Made by a program: the position numbers and the translations under genes. Shown piece by piece: positions 54,360-62,436 of a stretch of DNA of 64,000 bases. The DNA comes from Chthoniobacterales bacterium. GTDB taxonomy: Bacteria > Verrucomicrobiota > Verrucomicrobiia > Chthoniobacterales > UBA10450. Below the pieces are notes generated by a model. The model was given only the letters and a program-made list of their open reading frames with translations. It did no database searches and was not told the DNA's origin. The stretch's first letter is position 1, and each line of letters begins with the position of its first letter. The stretch lies in assembly GCA_035274845.1 (NCBI GenBank), contig DATENU010000009.1:248001-312000 (forward strand), written 5' to 3'.

Positions 54360-55612
54360 GGGATACGAGCTTTACTTTCCGGCAGAGGAGCGCTGGTCGC
54401 GGGATGAGTGCCGTTTCCGCCGATTTGATGGAAAAAAGAGGGATCGTTCGCGTTGCCGAGCAATTGCTGCCCGACGGTTGCCAGGACTTGGTCCGCATTG
54501 TCGTGGCGCACGTAAAGCGACAAATCGCGATAGATGCGCTCGACCGGGCTCGGTTTCAGGAGGGCGCGCGCCCCACAAGCGCGGACACAGTGATCGAGCG
54601 TTTCGGTAGCCAGCTTTTCCACCAGATATCGCACCTTCGGCGCCGACACTTTCGCCTCCTCGATACGATTATCGTCCCAGAGATCGGCCACGTGTTTCAG
54701 CCAAAGGTGCGCCGTCTCGATGTTCAGCGACATGGCAGCGATGCGATGGGCGACGTAGGGATCGTCCGCTCGTTTCTGTTTGTGAATCGAAGCGAGCGCG
54801 TATTCGTAAGCCGCCTCGGCTCCGCCCAGGAAAGTGGCGGCGTAATGGGGCGAGAAGCGAGTTTGCCAGCCTTCGGAAAGATATTGCCCCGGGCGGCCGA
54901 TCACATCCGCGTCCGGGATAAATACATCATCGAATTGAACCCGGTAGCTGACCGTTGCCCGCATGCCGATCGGGTTCCACCAGGAGCTGTCGTAGCTCAC
55001 GCCCGGTCGCGCGAGATCGCACCCCAGGAGAAATAGTTGATCGGCCGACCCGGTGGCGTGGCGCGCTCCACCGGGTCCGGCGGCGTTTACGAGCAGAATC
55101 GCCCAGCGCGCGTGGCCGGCGCTGGTGGCGTACGCTTTCGTGCCGCGGAGAATGTATCCACCCGGCACGCTCTCCAGCGAAGTTCCGAAGGCGGCTTTCT
55201 GCCCGGGCACGCTGGCCTGCGGCTCGCCACTCCACGCTACCCACAACTCGCCGCGTGAAACGATTCCTTCAAACCAGCGCTCTTTCTGTTCGTCGTTCCC
55301 AAGCGCCGAAATCAGGACCTGCGAATTGACATGTCCCTCCCAGCAGCGCGCCAGCGACATATCCGCCCGCGCGAGTTCCACCGTCATTAACCACAGCGTA
55401 TGAGTGTCCAGGCCCGGCCCCAGCCCAAGTCCGCCGTAGCGCGCGGGCACGCAGGGCGCGTGCAACGAAGCACGGAACAAATCGTCGAAGTCCAGCGCGG
55501 GGAATTCTGCCGCCGCATCATAATCATTGGCGCGGCCCGCGAATAGTCCCGCGGCGAGTTCCCGGATTCGCTCCACATGGCTAGATCCCGGCGGCGGCGC
55601 ATCAGGCAGCAT
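54356..55612 (-). CDS. Acyl-CoA dehydrogenase-fold flavoprotein, possibly a monooxygenase
   Basis: A 418-residue protein of the acyl-CoA dehydrogenase superfamily: ARYGGLGLGPGLDTHTLWLM, AWSGEPQAS, GGYILRGTKAYATSAGHARWAI, WNPIGMRATVSYRVQFDDVFIPDADVIG, then the helical C-terminus (AHLWLKHVADLWDD, VRACGARALLKPSPVERIYRDLSLYVRHDN). The residue pattern is also that of group-D flavin monooxygenases (DszC, sugar N-oxygenases), which need reduced FMN. With an FMN reductase and two LLM enzymes alongside, a monooxygenase role is at least as likely as dehydrogenation. Confidence 0.8.
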   Translation of the reverse strand: MLPDAPPPGSSHVERIRELAAGLFAGRANDYDAAAEFPALDFDDLFRASLHAPCVPARYGGLGLGPGLDTHTLWLMTVELARADMSLARCWEGHVNSQVLISALGNDEQKERWFEGIVSRGELWVAWSGEPQASVPGQKAAFGTSLESVPGGYILRGTKAYATSAGHARWAILLVNAAGPGGARHATGSADQLFLLGCDLARPGVSYDSSWWNPIGMRATVSYRVQFDDVFIPDADVIGRPGQYLSEGWQTRFSPHYAATFLGGAEAAYEYALASIHKQKRADDPYVAHRIAAMSLNIETAHLWLKHVADLWDDNRIEEAKVSAPKVRYLVEKLATETLDHCVRACGARALLKPSPVERIYRDLSLYVRHDNADQVLATVGQQLLGNANDPSFFHQIGGNGTHPATSAPLPESKARIP

Positions 55613-57191
55613 GGATGCCTCCGTTTCCTAAATTAGCAAAATTGGCAATTGAGAGCCGGTCATTGGATCGGTCTTGATGGGGCAAGAGCGCGCCGTTTTT
55701 TCCGTCGGCAGCCGGAAGTCCCAGGAGGCGGCGGCCGAGACTCATCGGCATGGTTTCGCCAGTCATCAAATAGTATTGCCGTCGAGCCTGCGCGAGCAGG
55801 ATCTGCCATCCATCGACAACCTGGTGTCCCAAGGCCCGGGCTTGCTCAGTCAAAGCCGTGTCGCCCGCGTGGTTGTAAACCATGTCTACTACCGTCGCTT
55901 CCTGGTCGAGCTCTGCCAGATTTAACGGAAGCTGTTCGCCATTCCGGCCCACCGGCGTCGCATTGACGATCGCGCCGTATCCCCGCGCCGAGAATGACTC
56001 CAGCGGCACGAAGGGCAGGCCAAGGAGTTGCGCCGCCCATTGCCCGCGCTCGGCGCCGCGGTTTACCAACGTCACGTTCGCGCCGGCCTGTCTCAGGGCC
56101 GCCGCCGCAATGCGTCCGGAGCCGCCGCAACCGATAATCGCCACTTTCGTGCCGGGTCGCGGATGGCCGATGGACATATTATGGAAAATGCCCTCGGGAT
56201 CTGTTGTCGAAGCGGTCCATTCGTTTCCCCGACGCACGAGGAGATTGCTCGACACGCATTGCCGGCAGAGCGGCGCGCAATGCGTGGCCACCTCAAGGGG
56301 GGCTTCCTTGTGCGGTGAGACAACCGTGAGTCCCATGATCGGAAAGCCGATCGCTTCCATCGCGCCGCTGAGCACGAGCCGATTCCAAAACTCCTGGAAG
56401 CTGTCTGCCGGGAAACTCAAAAACAATCGCCCAAAACCACTCGCTTGATAAGCGCCGTTGTGCACCCGAGGGGAAAGCGAGCCCGAGACCGGCTGCCCGA
56501 TGATGGCAAATATCTCCCGCACCGGATAGAGATCCGGGAAACCGTAGTCCTGCACGAGATCTCGGATCGTTAGTTCCAATCCCGCCGGATCGCTTTCACC
56601 CCACACGCTGGCAAATGCGATTGGCGCACCCAGTCTCGGCGCAAGCATTCGCGTCCATCCGCCGCTGGCGCCCTCGGCATAGGCGGCCACGTCTGCCCGA
56701 TTCACGCGGTGCAGAAATTGTAAAGCCGCCAGGCCGGCCTCTACTCCGCCAGACTCCACCTCAAAACGGAAAAGGCGGGCAGGCGTTCCCGTAACGGCGC
56801 CGAGCCGCGTCTCCAAGTATTCCGGTGCGGCGGCCTTTCCACGCCATGAGACGATCCGTCTCCCGGGTGGGATCACCCTTATAACGTCGGGAACCAGGTC
56901 ATATTCCGCGTCTAAGTTTACAAAATCATAGGCTTCCGCCGCCTTCTTCAACTTCCGGTGTCGCTGGGCCAGGGAGAGACAGCCGCGCGTTTCTTCCCTG
57001 GAGATTTGCAACGTGTAGAGCAGCCGCCTTTCCTTCCACCGCTCGCGCAGTTCTGCCGGATCAAGCTCGGGAAGCAGGTCCGCGCGAACCTCGATCCAGT
57101 CGCAATGCTCCACCATCGCAGGAAAAGATCCGCTGTCCGAGATCTCCCGGGCAGATTCAAGTACCCCAACGAGTGTAGCCGAGGGTTTCAT
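55602..57191 (-). CDS. AroD-AroE fusion with a degenerate AroD domain
   Basis: Start ATG 57191 overlaps the FMN-reductase stop as ATGA. Residues 1-215 have the fold of type I 3-dehydroquinate dehydratase (WIEVRADLL, YDFVNLDAEYDL, GWTRMLAPRLGAP). Arg117 (IVSWRGK) stands where the catalytic His should be, Arg142 (RLFRFEV) replaces the Schiff-base Lys, and the PGQ loop is absent. Residues 225-529 are shikimate-dehydrogenase-like and look intact: GSLSPRVHN, SPHKEA with Lys295, TTDPEG with Asp331, Rossmann GCGGSGRIAAA, NATPVGRN and DMVYN. The usual VTIPHK motif reads VVSPHK. The gene sits in a secondary-pathway operon, so an altered substrate (aminoshikimate, quinate or a related cyclitol) is likely. 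Confidence 0.8.
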   Translation of the reverse strand: MKPSATLVGVLESAREISDSGSFPAMVEHCDWIEVRADLLPELDPAELRERWKERRLLYTLQISREETRGCLSLAQRHRKLKKAAEAYDFVNLDAEYDLVPDVIRVIPPGRRIVSWRGKAAAPEYLETRLGAVTGTPARLFRFEVESGGVEAGLAALQFLHRVNRADVAAYAEGASGGWTRMLAPRLGAPIAFASVWGESDPAGLELTIRDLVQDYGFPDLYPVREIFAIIGQPVSGSLSPRVHNGAYQASGFGRLFLSFPADSFQEFWNRLVLSGAMEAIGFPIMGLTVVSPHKEAPLEVATHCAPLCRQCVSSNLLVRRGNEWTASTTDPEGIFHNMSIGHPRPGTKVAIIGCGGSGRIAAAALRQAGANVTLVNRGAERGQWAAQLLGLPFVPLESFSARGYGAIVNATPVGRNGEQLPLNLAELDQEATVVDMVYNHAGDTALTEQARALGHQVVDGWQILLAQARRQYYLMTGETMPMSLGRRLLGLPAADGKNGALLPHQDRSNDRLSIANFANLGNGGIHAA

Positions 57192-57781
57192 CGTCTCTCC
57201 GCGTTGAGGGCAGCGCCCTGGCGGGCCTGCTTGAGCGCCAGGCCATAAAAGTAAAGTTCCTCCAGGAAACGCTCGGTCTCTAACGCCTTCGAGCCATTGC
57301 ACAGGCCGCCGCGCTCAACGAAGCGCTCCTGGACGCGTGAAACCGAAATGCTTTCTGGGATCGGCACACCACCCAGCGCAAAAACTGTCAGGCGAAGCTG
57401 CAGTAAGCATTGCAAACCGCCAAACCCCCCAGCTGAGACAGTGCAGATTCCCACTGGCTTGCGCCGCAAGATCTCCGGTTCTAGAAAATCGATGGCATTC
57501 TTCAATGCTCCCGGAATACCCCCTTTATATTCAGGCGAGACGATCAGGAGAGCGTCGGCTTCCCGTAACCGCTGGGAAAACGCCTCCAGCGCTGCCGGCG
57601 GCTCGGTCATGTCCGAGGGGCGTTGCTGCAGGAGGCCGAAGGGGTAGGTCGCAAGGTCAAGCAATTCCGGGTGAAATCGTGGGTCGGCCTCCAGTTTAGT
57701 CAGGAGATATCTGGCCACGTCTTCACTTCGGCGGCCACTGCGCACGGTTCCGAGGAGGAGGGGAAGTTTGATGACATCCAT
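57188..57781 (-). CDS. NAD(P)H-dependent FMN reductase
   Basis: A 197-residue flavodoxin-fold protein of the NADPH-dependent FMN reductase family. LLLGTVRSGRRSEDVARYLL is the FMN-phosphate loop, ADALLIVSPEYKGGIPGALKNAIDFL is the signature around residues 85-110, and VGICTVSAGGFGGLQ is the third flavin contact. It should supply reduced flavin to the two LLM monooxygenases and perhaps to the acyl-CoA-dehydrogenase-like protein. Its start codon shares one base with the regulator stop (TAATG) and its stop overlaps the AroD-AroE start. Confidence 0.85.
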   Translation of the reverse strand: MDVIKLPLLLGTVRSGRRSEDVARYLLTKLEADPRFHPELLDLATYPFGLLQQRPSDMTEPPAALEAFSQRLREADALLIVSPEYKGGIPGALKNAIDFLEPEILRRKPVGICTVSAGGFGGLQCLLQLRLTVFALGGVPIPESISVSRVQERFVERGGLCNGSKALETERFLEELYFYGLALKQARQGAALNAERR

Positions 57782-58341
57782 TACCTCGTAACCCGCTGGG
57801 TAATCCGGGCCCGTGCGGCGACAGCGGATAGATCTTGCCCGGAAAGAGGATCGGCACGGGTTGAAGCATCTACTGTGAGCAGGCGCTTCCTGGCGACCCT
57901 CGGCAGTCGCCGGAATTCCGATGGCGTCATTCTAAACTGGAGCTTGAAATCGCGACAGAAATGAGAGACCTGGCAATAATGGAGACCATAGGCAATTTCC
58001 TTGATGCTGGTGGTCCCCTGCAGCCGGACAAGAGCGGTCGTTAGGCGCTGCCGCTTTAGCCACACTCTCGGCGTGAAACCGACCTCGAGCTTGAAGCGGC
58101 GCTCCAAGTGACGAAGGCTCACGTTGCACTGCTCCGCCATTCTGAGCGGACTGTAATTCGATTCTTCTGCCGACAGCCGCCAATCCAAGTGTTGCTCACG
58201 TTTTGGTGAAACACTGGCCTGCTCCAAAAAAACCAATCCCGAAGAGATCTTCACGGATTTCCTGCTCCGGTTGCTCGTCTGTTGGAAAACGCTGTTCCGC
58301 GAGAATCTACGCTTCTGGAAATCGGGGGTGGAGTCACACAC
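57781..58341 (-). CDS. AraC-family transcription regulator, short N-terminus
   Basis: The 186-residue frame begins with GTG 58341. Residues about 60-150 are the double helix-turn-helix of AraC/XylS proteins: YSPLRMAEQCNVSLRHLERRFK, GFTPRVWLKRQRLTTALVRL, then SIKEIAYGLHYCQVSHFCRDFK and RMTPSEFR. The usual 150-200-residue sensor domain is absent: only about 55 undistinguished residues precede the DNA-binding part, so it may be truncated or respond through a partner. It is the first gene of the ten-gene operon and so is probably its regulator. Confidence 0.75.
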   Translation of the reverse strand: MCDSTPDFQKRRFSRNSVFQQTSNRSRKSVKISSGLVFLEQASVSPKREQHLDWRLSAEESNYSPLRMAEQCNVSLRHLERRFKLEVGFTPRVWLKRQRLTTALVRLQGTTSIKEIAYGLHYCQVSHFCRDFKLQFRMTPSEFRRLPRVARKRLLTVDASTRADPLSGQDLSAVAARARITQRVTR

Positions 58342-58681
58342 TGGGAGAGTTAGGGGTTAAAAACGTCTCTCACGTCTTTTGTTCCGTGATGATCTTGGAT
58401 GCACTCTTTCCTGTCGAGAAGATTTCTTTGAAGTCGCGGGCACGCTGAGAACAGGCGGTTTTGCAGGAGATGGATCCGCCCGGACGAGCAACCGTTTGCT
58501 TGCTCCCATGCCACGAAAAACAAGCAAACCCGATCTGGCATCTGCGTGGAGCGGGCGCCGCCCGCCTCCGTTGTCAGTAACTTCGTCATTGATCGAACCG
58601 AATGCCGGCAGTAAGGATTTTTGATGTCGTTAAGCTCTTACGCCGTTTAGGGGGAAGAAGCTCCTAGCCCCCCGGGATACC
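58342..58681. other. Divergent intergenic region between regulator and epimerase
   Basis: About 340 bases without a convincing gene. Promoters for the operon to the left and the epimerase to the right should be here. Short frames on both strands have no family resemblance. I see no clear inverted repeat. Confidence 0.4.
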
Positions 58682-59683
58682 TTGAAGGCACTCGTTACAG
58701 GCGGAGCGGGATTCATCGGGTCGCATTTGGCCGAAGCATTATGCCGGCGCGGCGACAGCGTCATCATCCTCGACGACTTGAGCTCTGGCAGGCTCGACAA
58801 TCTTGTCTGGTGCGCTCCGGGCTACGCGCTGGAGTTTGTCCAAGGGGATGCCGGTGACGACGTTCTGCTCAAGCAACTAATCAAGGGCTGCGACTGCGTG
58901 TTTCACCTTGCCGCCATGCCATCCGTGCAGCAGTCGATCATTGCTCCGCTCGAAAGTCACCGGAGGAATCTCGACACGACTTTGCGCCTCTTCATCGCCG
59001 CCCGCGATGCCGCGGTGCGGCGCGTCGTTTTTGCTTCCTCATCGTCTGTCTATGGCGAAGCGCATGCAGAGGCAAAACATGAAGCGCGCTCGCCAGGCTT
59101 GCTCTCCCCCTACGCCCTCCAAAAATATGCGGCCGAACAATATGCCCAGCTGTTTCACCGCTTATATGCGTTGCCGGTAGTCACCTTGCGCTACTTTAAC
59201 GTTTTCGGACCGCGGCAGGACGACGATTCGGAATATGCCGGTGTCGTCGCGCGGTTTTGCAAAGCGGTCCTCAACTCCCGCCCAATTACGATTTATGGTG
59301 ACGGGAAGCAGTCACGTGACTTTACCTACATTGACAACGTGGTATCGGCGAACCTTCTCGCCGCGGTGGTTCCCGAAGGGAGAATTGCTGGCCGCATTTT
59401 TGACTGCGCTACCGGCACTTCCGTTTCGGTGCTCGAATTGGCGGACGCTTTGGCCAATTTGACCGGCGCGCCGTTGGCTCACGTGCCGGAGCCAAGCCGC
59501 GTCGGTGATATCCGTGATTCCCGCGCCGATATCAGCGCAATCGAAAGAGAGCTCGGCTATAGAGTGTCAGTCCGTTGGAAGGAAGGGCTTCGGCGAACAC
59601 TGGATTTCTATCGATTAAAAGGGGAGACGGTGAGGGCCGACTCGCGATCCTCGAACGGAGCTAGCCTCCAGGAAGGATTCTAG
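58682..59683 (+). CDS. NAD-dependent UDP-sugar epimerase (GalE/WbpP-like)
   Basis: The protein must start at TTG 58682 because the Rossmann motif begins at once (KALVTGGAGFIGSHL); the next ATG would remove it. Further hallmarks are HLAAMPSVQQSI, the catalytic ASSSSVYG with Tyr and Lys in SPYALQKYAAEQY, RYFNVFGPRQ and YGDGKQSRDFTYIDNVV. The 333 residues match extended short-chain epimerases that interconvert UDP-glucose/galactose or their N-acetyl forms. It would feed the glycosyltransferases nearby. Confidence 0.85.
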   Translation: MKALVTGGAGFIGSHLAEALCRRGDSVIILDDLSSGRLDNLVWCAPGYALEFVQGDAGDDVLLKQLIKGCDCVFHLAAMPSVQQSIIAPLESHRRNLDTTLRLFIAARDAAVRRVVFASSSSVYGEAHAEAKHEARSPGLLSPYALQKYAAEQYAQLFHRLYALPVVTLRYFNVFGPRQDDDSEYAGVVARFCKAVLNSRPITIYGDGKQSRDFTYIDNVVSANLLAAVVPEGRIAGRIFDCATGTSVSVLELADALANLTGAPLAHVPEPSRVGDIRDSRADISAIERELGYRVSVRWKEGLRRTLDFYRLKGETVRADSRSSNGASLQEGF

Positions 59684-59723
59684 TACAATCGGTTGTGAGC
59701 TGTAAGTCATTGTAAATCAATAC

Positions 59724-59763
59724 GCCAGGGTGGCGAAATTGGCAGACGCGCCAGACTTAGGAT
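59724..59763 (+). pseudogene. 5' half of tRNA-Leu(UAG), broken in the anticodon stem
   Basis: GCCAGGG-T-GGCGAAATTGGC starts a perfect tRNA-Leu: acceptor strand GCCAGGG, D-arm GCG...CGC, anticodon stem CCAGA and loop CTTAGGA with anticodon TAG. The pairing strand should be TCTGG but reads TTGCG. No variable arm, T-arm or closing acceptor follows within the next few hundred bases. The homology therefore ends at about tRNA position 39. It looks like a remnant of integration or rearrangement at a tRNA gene. Confidence 0.7.
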
Positions 59764-59810
59764 TGCGAAATCATCGATTTCAAACCGTCGCTCTCCGTTT
59801 CATATCCAAC

Positions 59811-59830
59811 GCTTTTCAAGAGGGAAAAGC
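59811..59830. terminator. Perfect 7-bp hairpin after the tRNA fragment
   Basis: GCTTTTC and GAAAAGC pair over seven bases around a six-base loop (AAGAGG). There is no T-run on either strand, so it is a weak candidate terminator and could instead belong to an attachment site next to the tRNA remnant. Confidence 0.35.
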
Positions 59831-59954
59831 GAACAATTTGATCGAAAACCGCCAGGCGCCGAAGGGGTGGACAGAAAATGTGTGGATCTAGCACAAATCC
59901 TAGCACACACGCGCCGAGCAACGATTTGGTCGACTCCTTCATGAAAGCCCTCAT

Positions 59955-60134
59955 TCATTGCGACGCCTGCACGGCCACTGTTACCAAATCGACCGCGATC
60001 GATCGTGGCTGGATCGCGCGGTCTTCCGGCGGTTGGCTAGGCTCGAGCTCAACAATGAAGCCGATCCCGACTGCCATTACGAGATAGACGGCAATGAAAG
60101 CCATCCTTGGGCGGCTGAGCAAGTAAGCCATCAT
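59955..60134 (-). CDS. 59-residue single-pass membrane protein
   Basis: This short frame begins with two ATGs (60134 and 60131) behind a full Shine-Dalgarno AGGAGG (60143-60148), the best ribosome site in the window. It encodes one membrane helix at about residues 11-29 (MAFIAVYLVMAVGIGFIVEL) after a basic start (SRPR), then a polar C-terminal tail of 30 residues. It starts 13 bases after the SRPBCC gene on the same strand, so the two form an operon. The function is unknown. Confidence 0.7.
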   Translation of the reverse strand: MMAYLLSRPRMAFIAVYLVMAVGIGFIVELEPSQPPEDRAIQPRSIAVDLVTVAVQASQ

Positions 60135-60146
60135 CGCGGGTTCCTC

Positions 60147-60647
60147 CTAGGCGGCCAGATTCTCGGGCCTGATGTTTCCAGAACCTGCGGCTCCCGTTAT
60201 CGCCGGAGCTTCGGCCTCGTTTTCGATCAACTTCTTGAAATTTTGGAGATAAACGCCCACGCGATCCGAGACGTCGCCCCCGTAGGTCGAGACCATGCTG
60301 AGCGCGACGGTGGTAGCTCCGTCCGCGCGCGCGGTGAAAGTGACGACGCCCGCGGCAAGCTGGTCGGAAAGCGAGCGCCAAACCAATCTTCGTTCCGGAA
60401 TGCGCAGGATAAATTCGAGTACGCTTTCGCGGCGCTCGCCGTTCAAGTGTTCCAAAATCGCAAAATGGTCGGGATCGAGTTGGCGCGAGGTTTTGATGGC
60501 GGTGACGAATTTGGGGAACTCTTCGCCATGGAGCCAACGCTCATAAACTTTCGCTATGGGCGCCTTCACCACGATCGATTTTTGGGCGGCGTTCACTAAA
60601 GTTGTGTCCGCCGCTCGTGTCCATCCTTCGCCAGGATGCGGTCCCAT
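60147..60647 (-). CDS. SRPBCC / COQ10-type START-fold protein
   Basis: The 166 residues match the polyketide-cyclase/START superfamily. After a short leader, SIVVKAPIAKVYERWLHGEEFPKFV is the usual first strand and helix, RLVWRSL and GVVTFTARADGATTVALSM are later strands, and a long C-terminal helix (VGVYLQNFKKLIENEA) lines the ligand cavity. Such proteins bind hydrophobic ligands such as quinones or fatty acids. It is co-transcribed with the small membrane protein downstream. Confidence 0.75.
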   Translation of the reverse strand: MGPHPGEGWTRAADTTLVNAAQKSIVVKAPIAKVYERWLHGEEFPKFVTAIKTSRQLDPDHFAILEHLNGERRESVLEFILRIPERRLVWRSLSDQLAAGVVTFTARADGATTVALSMVSTYGGDVSDRVGVYLQNFKKLIENEAEAPAITGAAGSGNIRPENLAA

Positions 60648-60846
60648 CCGCTCAGGTAATTAAAGCTCGAGAGATTGAGCACGAGCATTCGATCGTGCCG
60701 GAGCGGCCGCCTCCGGAAGAGCCGACGCCATCTTTGGCTGAAACTTTGTGACTGATTTTTCATCAATTTTGTCTAGCTCTAGAATCCGGCAGCCGGCGAG
60801 TTGCCACCACGAAGCGGTCGCAGGATTTTTCAGTCCCACAGCGGAG

Positions 60847-60882
60847 GGGATGCGAAACACCCCTTTTGAGGGATGCGAAACA
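60847..60882 (+). promoter_or_regulatory. 13-bp direct repeat upstream of the histidine kinase operon
   Basis: GGGATGCGAAACA occurs at 60847-60859 and again, exactly, at 60870-60882, 23 bases apart (about two helical turns). It lies 48 bases before the first kinase start codon at 60931. The spacing and position fit a two-site binding element for a response regulator, possibly the one encoded at the end of the operon. Confidence 0.45.
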
Positions 60883-60930
60883 GACTGACAGCGCTACCTC
60901 CAGGACGGATACTTCGACTCGGGATTACGT

Positions 60931-62436
60931 ATGGATTCGATCGCCGCTGTTTCGCACGAAAAGAAGGCTCGTGTCCGGGCGATTCGCTGGATCGACTGGA
61001 CCCTGCAACATTATCCGTTTGCGATTGCATCCGTGGCGCTCGCGCTCGGGGTCGGCCTTCTGGCAGGGCATTACGGCGTTCGCCACGTCCAGTTCACGGT
61101 ATTCCTTTTTGCGATCGCGGTAACGGCATGGTACGGCGGACGAGGAAACGCCATGCTGGCAGTCCTGATGGCCGGCCTGGCTTACGCCTACTTCTTTGCT
61201 GAGCCGATCGGCTTTGCCGTCAGCCGCGAAAATCTTCCGCACTATGTGCTTTTCATTCTCTTCGGAATCCTGATTGGTTGGTTTGGCGCCGTCCGGCGCC
61301 AGGCGGAAGAAATTCTGCGCCAGCGCGCCAGCCTGCTCGATCTGACGCACGACACCGTGTTCGTGCGCGACATGCAGGACGTGATCACTTATTGGAATCG
61401 AGGCGCCGAAGAGTTGTACGGCTGGAGCAGACAGGAGGCGGTCGGTCAGGTCACTCACCAGCTCACGCGCACGATATTTCCAGCGCCCCTTGCCGAAATC
61501 AATGCGCAGTTGCTCCGGACCGGCCGCTGGGAGGGGGAGCTCATCCACACGACGCGGGACGGCACTCAGGTGGTAGTGGCTAGCCGTTGGTCGTTGCAGT
61601 ATGACGAACGAGGTAATCCGAGCGCGATTCTGGAAACGAACAACGACGTCACTGAGACGAAGAAAGCGGAGGAAGCGCTGCTCCGGTCTCGCGACGAGTT
61701 GGAAGTAAAGGTGAAGGAGCGGACCGCGGACTTGCAATCCGTGAACAAGGAACTGGAGGCCTTTGCCTATTCTGTCTCGCACGACTTGCGCGCGCCGGTT
61801 CGGCACATCGCTGGATTTACCGAATTGCTCCAAAAACATGCAGGGCCAGCGCTCGACGACAAAAGCCGGCGGCACATCACGATGATTCTGGAATCGGCCA
61901 ACCGTATGGGCAGCCTGGTAGACGACCTTCTGGCTTTCTCGCGGATCGGCCGAGCTGAAACTCAAAACACTACCATTCATCTCGACGAGCTCGTAAAGGG
62001 CGTGGTCGACGAAATCTCGCCGGACACGGAGAACCGAAATATTGCCTGGAGCATTGGGACTTTACCGGTCTGTTACGGCGATCCTTCCATGCTCCGGCTT
62101 GTCTTCGGGAATTTGATCTCGAACGCCGTGAAGTTCACCCGCCCCCGGCCTGCTTCTCAGATCGAGATCGGCTCGATCAATCATCAACCGAACGAGGTGA
62201 TTGTTTTCATCAAAGACAACGGCGTCGGCTTCGACATGAAATATCGGGACAAGCTCTTTGGTGTTTTCCAGCGTCTTCATTCGCAGGAGGCATTCGAAGG
62301 CACTGGTATCGGGCTCGCCACTGTCGAACGCGTGGTCCATCGGCACGGCGGCCGGGTCTGGGCGGAAAGCTCGGTCGATCACGGCGCCACCTTTTTTGTC
62401 GCACTCCCTAAACCAGAAAGGTCACCCCATGACTAG
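60931..62436 (+). CDS. Membrane PAS-domain sensor histidine kinase
   Basis: The N-terminal 125 residues contain four membrane helices resembling the DUF4118 module of KdpD. A PAS domain follows at about 135-250 (TVFVRDMQDVITYWNRGAEELYGWSRQEAVG, then a PAC-type strand AILETNNDVTETKKAEEAL). A short coiled coil leads to the HisKA dimer (YSVSHDLRAPVRHIAGF with His284) and the ATP-binding domain: NLISNAVKFTRP (N box), KDNGVGFD (G1), FQRLHSQEAFEGTGIGLATV (F and G2). It phosphorylates a response regulator, presumably the one at 63916. The stop overlaps the next kinase start by eight bases. Confidence 0.85.
   Translation: MDSIAAVSHEKKARVRAIRWIDWTLQHYPFAIASVALALGVGLLAGHYGVRHVQFTVFLFAIAVTAWYGGRGNAMLAVLMAGLAYAYFFAEPIGFAVSRENLPHYVLFILFGILIGWFGAVRRQAEEILRQRASLLDLTHDTVFVRDMQDVITYWNRGAEELYGWSRQEAVGQVTHQLTRTIFPAPLAEINAQLLRTGRWEGELIHTTRDGTQVVVASRWSLQYDERGNPSAILETNNDVTETKKAEEALLRSRDELEVKVKERTADLQSVNKELEAFAYSVSHDLRAPVRHIAGFTELLQKHAGPALDDKSRRHITMILESANRMGSLVDDLLAFSRIGRAETQNTTIHLDELVKGVVDEISPDTENRNIAWSIGTLPVCYGDPSMLRLVFGNLISNAVKFTRPRPASQIEIGSINHQPNEVIVFIKDNGVGFDMKYRDKLFGVFQRLHSQEAFEGTGIGLATVERVVHRHGGRVWAESSVDHGATFFVALPKPERSPHD

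Noticed and set aside
59724-59850. Complete tRNA-Leu gene
   Set aside because: The 3' anticodon strand, T-arm and acceptor partner are absent, so only a 5' half is called.
59878-60087. 69-residue + strand frame after the tRNA fragment
   Set aside because: Overlaps the better-supported small membrane protein on the minus strand and has no motif.
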